Shown: one piece after another, positions 58,303 to 64,000 of the stretch
Numbering within the stretch: position 1 is the first letter of the stretch
How the letters are laid out: the number at the start of each line of letters is the position of its first letter
Assembly (NCBI GenBank): GCA_033296885.1
Contig: MU863876.1
Location: 124,001-188,000, forward strand
Reading direction: 5' to 3'
Origin: Triangularia verruculosa
Lineage: Eukaryota; Ascomycota; Sordariomycetes; Sordariales; Podosporaceae
DNA: 64,000 bases
Notes under the pieces: generated by a model
Told to the model about the DNA's origin: nothing
The model's database searches: none
The model's input: only the letters and a program-made list of their open reading frames with translations
Program-made: the position numbers and the translations under genes

Positions 58303-59462
58303 GTCTTGAGAAAAACGGAGTTTTGGAAAAGTGTGTGGTGGATTTGTCTGATTACGGCAAAGAAGGTTGCATTGCAGTATTTCCGCGCCTTTTATGAGGG
58401 GATAGTAGAGTGAAAGAGAGCACACTCGAGCTGTCGTCAGGAGACAAGCCGGAAGGTGGGGTGAGGTGAGCGGCACCAAGCGTGGTCCACCATCACCCCT
58501 GCTTGCGCGACGAGGGTGGCTAGAAAACTGCTCCATATATAAAACGCGGCTAGCCGTTCTGGGAAGACAAGTCAACGATTGCCCAAGCGGTGCTTGAACA
58601 CAACCAACACTGCATTTTGTATATGAAAACAGTCGTTTTCAATGTTGGTCAGCTCTTCCTGTCGTTGCTAGAGCCATTGCCAGCGCAACTAGCCATTGCT
58701 AGTGTAACGGCTATTGCAAGACGATGCGCACTTGAAGATTGATCATTAAAGGCCTTAAGTAGTGGTTTGAAATGGTGGTTTGAAGTGGTGATTAGAAGTG
58801 GTAGTTTAGGGGCTAAGCAATGGCTTATAGGTAGTGGCTTTTAGTGGCTAAGCACCGCGGTGCAGCGGGTGAGGCCCTGTAATATAGTGGTGTACGTGCT
58901 GTAATGCAGGGCTTCAACTATCGCAGTGTTGTCTTTTTCACCCAGCCATTTAAACAGTTATTTGAATGGAATCGTAGGTTGGTAATTGAACCTCTGCAAT
59001 GGCAATTGAGCCTTTGGAAGCCAGCGATTCCAGCGATATTGCCAAGTCTGGTGGTGGTGGGGTTTGCAATATTGGTGCATGACTTGGGTTGATTTTGGTC
59101 TTTTGGCACTTTTTCAATGCAGACCTCTGCGCATACCTAAATTGGCTAGCTGTGTTTTGTATAGAGAGCGAACTTGTTTTACCTAGCCACCGTCTTGCGG
59201 GGCATGCGGGGCCCAGATTCAGCCTCATTGGCACGTGTGTGGCCGATGGACCGACGTTGAAAGTGGATTTAAGATGTGGCTAGTGCCGCGAATGCATGTG
59301 GGGTCAATGGCTGGCTGTGGCTGGTGCCAGATTCGGACCTGCGTCACTGCCAAATTTTCGATTCCACATCCCCGGACACGGCAATTCCACCAGCACTTCC
59401 AGCGCCCGCAGCCCCAACGTCGTTATCAGACCCCCGACGAAACACAGATCACCACCGCCAAA
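58303..59462. other. intergenic with degenerate simple repeats
   Basis: 58759-58840 holds degenerate GTGGTTTGAA/GTGGTGATTAGAA units. 58870-58920 holds a small inverted repeat (GCCCTG..CAGGGC). These look like worn repeat remnants without coding content. No gene seen. Confidence 0.45.
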
Positions 59463-59722
59463 ATGAATCGCCAATACATCGACATGGGTGGCCAAGGGCC
59501 TGCTCCCCGCCGTGCGAAGAAGGGCTCCAAGAACCCATTCACCATCGCTACCAACGCCCTCTTCTACTCCGAGAACGCTGAGATCACCCGCAGCGTCGCC
59601 ATCTTCGGTCTCGCTGTTGCTTTCTTGAGCACCGGCTTTGGCGAGGCTTTCCTTGTGTCAGTATTCTCCCTGCTTGTCCTCTTTAGCGTCCGTGTCTAAC
59701 AAATTGCAATAGCCCTGCTTAA
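59463..59722 (+). CDS. Tom6-like small mitochondrial outer-membrane protein
   Basis: Exons 59463-59656 and 59713-59722 (56-nt intron with CTAAC branch and TAG acceptor) give 67 residues. A basic hydrophilic N-terminus (GPAPRRAKKGSKNP) is followed by ALFYSENAEITRSVAIFGLAVAFL and a single membrane helix ending GEAFLVPA. This layout (basic cytosolic part, SENxxxxRSxAxF, one tail-anchor helix, short Pro-containing end) fits fungal Tom6, a small subunit stabilising the TOM import channel. Without splicing the frame would run on to 78 residues; the tiny last exon of ten bases gives the more typical end. A different small tail-anchored protein is possible. Confidence 0.6.
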
Positions 59723-60090
59723 ACGCCGATGACGATTAATCTGCAACGAGACAAGAAAAACCGATCGACAGAGATATGTTGTACGATAGCGATTGATGAT
59801 GGATGGTTGGGGAAAATTCTCGGCCAGAATCCAGGGTCACGGCTCGGTCGGCAAACATAATGTTATGTACATAGACGGAAGGGGTTGGACGGCGGCGTTT
59901 GGGCTTTGTTCTTGTCGGTCACCAGCGAGTGTTGTTGCAGGAATCTCACATCTTCGATACCCACCACCCTTTGCCCGTCGAGTTAAGGAATAATTACCAT
60001 GAGGGAGCTTGGAGGGCGGCCGAAAACAAAGGACTGAGGAGCCTCCACCACAGAGGATGGCAAAGCCGGCTGATATACAGCAGATATCAG
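59723..60090. other. intergenic between convergent genes
   Basis: 368 bp; no gene seen. Confidence 0.5.
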
Positions 60091-62396
60091 CTACACCAAA
60101 TACACCTCCCTTTTCCCCTCCCCATCCATGTCTGACACAGCCTCTCCGTCCATGATACCATGTACATACGCGTGCCCAACTAACTGTCTACAGTCCTCCG
60201 TTTCTGTGATCGGTCTCAGAACTAATGGCACCAAGCTCCCCAGCACAACCCAAACGTCATCCCCCACCTTCGCATCCATTGGTCCCGAACCAAAATGCCC
60301 GTCCTCCGTCCAGAAGAACACCCTCCCATCGTTTGCGTACCAGAAATTCTCCTCGGCATGTCGAACGACCTGCGCCTTTGCCGCCTGATTCATGATCGTG
60401 CCATCAGGCAAGACCAGCACCAGCTCTTGTCCCACTTCTTGTGCGTGGAGGATCTGTCGAGCAAGTCGAAACATCTGGATATCACCGGGATAGGCCCGAT
60501 CAAAGACCACTTGTCCAGCCTTGAGCTCATATCGTACTTCGAAAACTTGGTCGCCGAGAAGGGTGCGCGCCCAAGCTGTGGTGGCGGGCTCGGCGGAGGA
60601 GCGGTATGTAGTGAAGTCGTCAACGTCGAAGAAGGTCACGAGAGACGTCAGGATATCGAGAAACGAAGAAGATGCGGTTTTGCTCATTGGCTCGGTGACG
60701 GCGGCGATTTTGGAGATAAGCTTCCCTTCTACGACTAGAGCATCGGGGTATTGGGTGCCGGTGGCTAGGTGCGGAACCTTGCCGGGACCCGGGGGCCAGG
60801 CGCGAAAGTTGGCCGTGCGCTCTCCGATCTGGAAGGGTGTGAGAGAGCCGTAAGTTGGTCCCCAGGACGGTACCCAAGATGGTAACTCGGACGCAGTGGG
60901 AGAGGATCGAAGTTCATGATGGTGGAGGATGGACAGGCTGCTGGTGAAATCGATCATCTGCAAAGCGACTTTGATGTAAAGGTCTTTGACTGGCACGTTA
61001 TAGTCCGGTGTCAGGTCGATTGGGTCATGGCAGTTATTGATCAGGCCCAGTAGTCCGTGGATCTTATCTCTCGGGTCAGTGGCCTCTTTAAAGCGCGTCT
61101 TATCCAACAGATACTTGAGCATTTCGATTTCCTTCATCTTCATAATGCCCAACGTCTCTCGGATGCCCTCAAGCTGACCCATCGTGTAGGCGAACTTCTG
61201 GAAGGTTGTTTTTTGGTGCGCGGGCAACGAAGTCCAAAACCGCTTGCAGCAGTCACCGCGTTCATAGTGCCGCGGGAGGATGGCGCCCGAATCCTCGATT
61301 AGACCCATAGGAACCACGATTTCACCATAGATGGCGAGGACGTCGCGCTGCGGGAGGATGGCTTCTTGAAGTACCCAAGCTCGAGACCACCATGGCAGGC
61401 TCACAAGATGTGCAAGTACCTCGAGGGCCCCAGTCCATGCTGGCGAGTCGAAAGAACCTTGGCAACAGGCTTTTATACACCTACCATTCGACAACATCTT
61501 CATCATTGCCAACGCGCCCGCTTGGCTGTCTCGCAGTCGCTGAAGCGGCGACAGCTTTCCGCTCTCACCGTATTTTGCATCTAACTGCCTGGTAAAGAAC
61601 TCGTCAACTCTTTGTTGATCCCTTGCATTCAGACCTTCCTGTGGCTCCCACTTTTTGAAATGTTAGCAATTTTGAGGGGATCTCTCAGGCAACATAGCCA
61701 GCACGTCAGCACTTACGATAGCCCACATCGGATGCTCTTCGGGATCAACGGGATCGTAACCAGGATGGGGAGGCAATTTTATCGACTTCACATATTGGTG
61801 GAAATCGTTTATGACGCCTCTCGGGTCCAACTATTTCCAGTTGTAAGTTTCGCAGCAAGTCTGTACAAAGAAGCTATACCTACCCCAATCTTATGTGGCG
61901 GATGCTCCGTGTGAATCAACATAGTGCTATCTCGAACCCAGCACAACCTCAGGGGGTCGTCCCACGCGGCTTGATCCTCCTCTGGTATGAGATCAAGAAT
62001 GCCGCTCTCACCCAGGAATACCTGCACATCTGCCGCGCTTTTATAGATCCTAGCCATCATCCCGACTTGACGTGCCTTCTCATCGTTGTCCTGTTGGTTG
62101 ATGCATATGGCGTCCACCCACAGGACCTTCACATATATACTGGATCTCAACCGTCTCAGCGCAGCGATCAAGTTCTTGGTTGCCTGGAAGGGTGAATTAT
62201 TCACCGTGATCTGGCCGGTGTCTTGGGGATCACCCCAAACATACGAAAGGGCGTCATATGCGGGGTCATCGTCCAGCGAGACAGCTTGGAGTTCGCAGCA
62301 GATGTCCTCTATCCATCGTCCAGGGAGGAGGTGCAAAACGCGGATCGAGCCATTGGTGGTATCGAGTGTATCGTATTTAAATTTGCCCTCGTCCAT
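60091..62396 (-). CDS. HET domain protein
   Basis: Exons 62396-61884, 61830-61717 and 61650-60091 (introns 53 and 66 nt) give 728 residues. HET domain near the N-terminus: YDALSYVWGDPQDTG, LWVDAICINQQDNDEKARQV, VQVFLGE and, after about 150 residues, WWSRAWVLQEAILPQ. The C-terminal half is helical with DPRDKIHGLLGL and LTPDYNVPVKDLYIKVA, then a beta-rich end (VWVVLGSLVPLVLRP) usual for these proteins. HET proteins trigger growth arrest or cell death when activated by allorecognition partners. The start at MDEGKFKYDTLDTT was preferred over one 25 codons upstream. No lesion seen, in contrast to the kinase-HET gene at 6-10 kb. Confidence 0.85.
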
Positions 62397-62856
62397 TACG
62401 GCCAAATGTATCGTCTTGTGGGTGGGGAAATTAGAGTGACAGGCTGAGGTGTTTAAACATTGAATAGGCAATACATAGAGGAGTGATCTTTATATTTCAG
62501 CTGGTCTTGGCGACCACCATGTGGTTGAAGAATGCCTTGGGCTGACTCGTCAGCGCTATCAATACCACGCTTCAAAGTGATGTCAACAAATGATCTGCGG
62601 TGTTTAGAACATACGGATCGATCTTGATGCATATGTGGAAGTGGTAGTTAGACATTGACACAGAAACCTGGCAGATTAGTTTCGACATACTCATCGACAA
62701 GCCAAAAGTCCAGAAATCGCCCAAAAGTCTCATTCATTTCTCTACCACTTCATTTTCCTCGGCATCAAGCCATCTCTACCTCTATTCTCAAAACTCCAAT
62801 TTTAACCCCCCCAAAACGTCACGAATGTTTCATTCCCAGCATGACCATCCCCACCC
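62397..62856. other. intergenic
   Basis: 460 bp between the HET gene start and the Hce2 gene stop; the 112-codon plus frame 62655-62993 overlaps the Hce2 gene and is not called. Confidence 0.5.
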
Positions 62857-63375
62857 TCACCAAAAACCCCCTAAACATGAGCAATAGCCCAATCCCCCCC
62901 CCTGCCCAGGCGTATCCTTCATGCAAAAAGCATTCCCCGCCACCTCAATCCTCCCCTCCTCATCATACCCCTCCCGGGTGTGCGCATCAATAAAAAACTT
63001 GATATCCTGCGTCCCAAAGTAAAACTCCTGGCTCTTACCCGTGTTGCCCCGGATCTTGAACTCGCAGGTCCCGAACTTGCCGAGGCTGTACCACTGCTTG
63101 GACGCGGCCTCGCCGGCGTCGAGGGTCCAGTACCCCGGGTTGTTGGCGGGCGAGGTGTTGGGGATCTCCCAGCAGTCCGAGGCATTGGGGGAGAGCTCGC
63201 TGGTGCGGTACTGGACGACGGCTTCGCCGCAGAGGTTGGTCTTGGACGGGTCGGGGGTGTGGGAGAAGCGCTTTTCGAGGAGGGGACCGCCGCTGGAAAC
63301 GGTGCTGGTGTGGAAGCTGGGGGCCGCCATGGCCATGGTCGCGAAGAGGGAGAGGATGGTAGTGACGAGCTGCAT
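62857..63375 (-). CDS. Hce2/Ecp2-type small secreted protein
   Basis: Single exon, 172 residues. Signal peptide MQLVTTILSLFATMAMAAP, a Ser/Thr-rich stretch and LLEKR (possible Kex2-type cleavage) before the domain. Domain landmarks in order: NLCGEAVVQ, NASDCWEIPN, GYWTL, GTCEFKIRG, GTQDIKFFIDAH, GRIEVAGNAFC. This order of Cys, Trp and the 'D-I' segment is that of the Hce2 domain (homologues of Cladosporium fulvum Ecp2), found in secreted fungal proteins and in some species acting as necrosis-inducing effectors. Whether this one acts on a host or on other microbes is unknown. It ends in a Gly-rich segment (PGQGGGLGYCSCLGGFW). Confidence 0.8.
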   Translation of the reverse strand: MQLVTTILSLFATMAMAAPSFHTSTVSSGGPLLEKRFSHTPDPSKTNLCGEAVVQYRTSELSPNASDCWEIPNTSPANNPGYWTLDAGEAASKQWYSLGKFGTCEFKIRGNTGKSQEFYFGTQDIKFFIDAHTREGYDEEGRIEVAGNAFCMKDTPGQGGGLGYCSCLGGFW

Positions 63376-64000
63376 TTTGAAGGTTTGTAAAAGGAAGATG
63401 GATGTTTGTTGGTAGTTGCAGGTTTTTGTGGAGGAGGTGATTTGATGGTGAGTATGGGGAAGAAAAGTGTGTCAAGGGAGAGGAGGGTGGTGATTTATAT
63501 ACCTCAAGATGTAGCCCAGAGAATGCCATCCGTGGTAGGCCATGGCGGAATCGAGCTTCACCTCCATAGACCAACATGGAGCATCTGATTCAACACCTTG
63601 CCGATGACAAAGGCAGATCAGCTAATTCTGCACGATCCATTCCTGGTGGACCAAGGTTAAGGCGCTGGACTGGCGGAGAAGCAACAGATACTAAGGTCTC
63701 GGGTATCAATTCTTTGAAGTAAATGTAAAGATTCGGAAACCTGGGCACGCCTTGCCCCTCAGCAGATCTTGATTCCCGGAAAACCTAGAGCCATCTGCAT
63801 TCGACACCACAACAAATAGCAAGTGCAGCCCCTCCCAGAATTCATGTTCGCTCAAAGTACAGTAACAAAGACCGCTACACCCCAAATAGCCGCCCACCAG
63901 CCCCAGTCCTCAAGCCGCCCCAACCCAGACGCACCAGATAGCTCCCTCGTCCTGATAGCATCAAACCACAACGTACGGCCGTCTCCGCCCCCTACGAAAG
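63376..64000. other. intergenic to window edge, with TATA box
   Basis: TATATAAAT on the minus strand (63494-63502) lies about 120 nt upstream of the Hce2-type gene and is its likely TATA box. No further gene is seen up to the edge. Confidence 0.45.

Noticed and set aside
58870..58920. GCCCTG..CAGGGC inverted repeat as a hairpin RNA or transposon end
   Set aside because: Too short and with no target duplication or partner end visible.
1..64000. tRNA, rRNA or CRISPR features
   Set aside because: No cloverleaf-like sequence with A/B boxes, no rRNA segments and no regularly spaced direct repeats were seen; reading by eye could miss a tRNA.

Overview
The window looks like nuclear DNA of a filamentous ascomycete, most likely a Sordariomycete (Sordariales/Chaetomiaceae-like). 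The reasons are short 50-75 nt GT..AG introns with CTNAC-type branch points, fungal-only families (HET, NACHT NLRs, Hce2, GH7, CBM1 modules), and C-to-T decay of transposons of the kind made by repeat-induced point mutation (RIP). All gene models below were built by reading splice sites by eye; for every multi-exon model the exon lengths sum to a multiple of three.

Layout. 0.7-2.0 kb: a Tc1/mariner element whose transposase has lost two catalytic acids. 3.7-4.9 kb: a proline-rich coiled-coil protein. 6.1-13.5 kb: two divergently transcribed, related protein-kinase genes. The left one runs in one open frame into a HET domain (kinase-HET fusion). Both are broken by in-frame stops, five in all. 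14.0-16.7 kb: a convergent pair of secreted CBM1-bearing esterases (CE3 acetylxylan esterase, CE1 feruloyl esterase). 18.8-19.3 kb: a small secreted beta/gamma-crystallin-like protein. 20.0-23.5 kb: an SNF2-family helicase with eleven exons. 23.6-28.1 kb: a NACHT NLR with C2H2 fingers and ankyrin repeats. 29.5-31.2 kb: an unrecognised protein. 33.7-36.1 kb: a second crystallin-like gene interrupted by a 1.86-kb pogo/Fot1-type transposon with perfect 47-bp inverted termini. 37.4-39.3 kb: a sugar transporter. 40.6-42.0 kb: a GH7 endoglucanase. 42.9-43.5 kb: a lysozyme-like protein. 44.4-46.8 kb: a metallopeptidase-family protein without its HExxH site. 47.4-47.8 kb: a small Cys-rich secreted protein. 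48.8-54.7 kb: a NACHT-WD40 NLR lying between two inverted repeat arms. 56.0-57.3 kb: a secreted protein with a Cys-rich tail. 57.5-59.7 kb: a conserved acidic protein and a small Tom6-like membrane protein. 60.1-62.4 kb: a HET protein. 62.9-63.4 kb: an Hce2/Ecp2-type secreted protein.

Two themes run through the window. One is plant cell-wall breakdown: GH7, CE1, CE3 and a sugar transporter. The other is self/non-self recognition and secreted-effector biology: two NLRs, a HET protein, a kinase-HET fusion, a related kinase and several small secreted proteins. The second set carries most of the lesions and mobile DNA. The most notable structures are the kinase-HET gene frozen by point nonsense mutations, the NLR enclosed by inverted repeats whose right arm supplies its stop codon, and the transposon sitting cleanly inside a secreted-protein exon.
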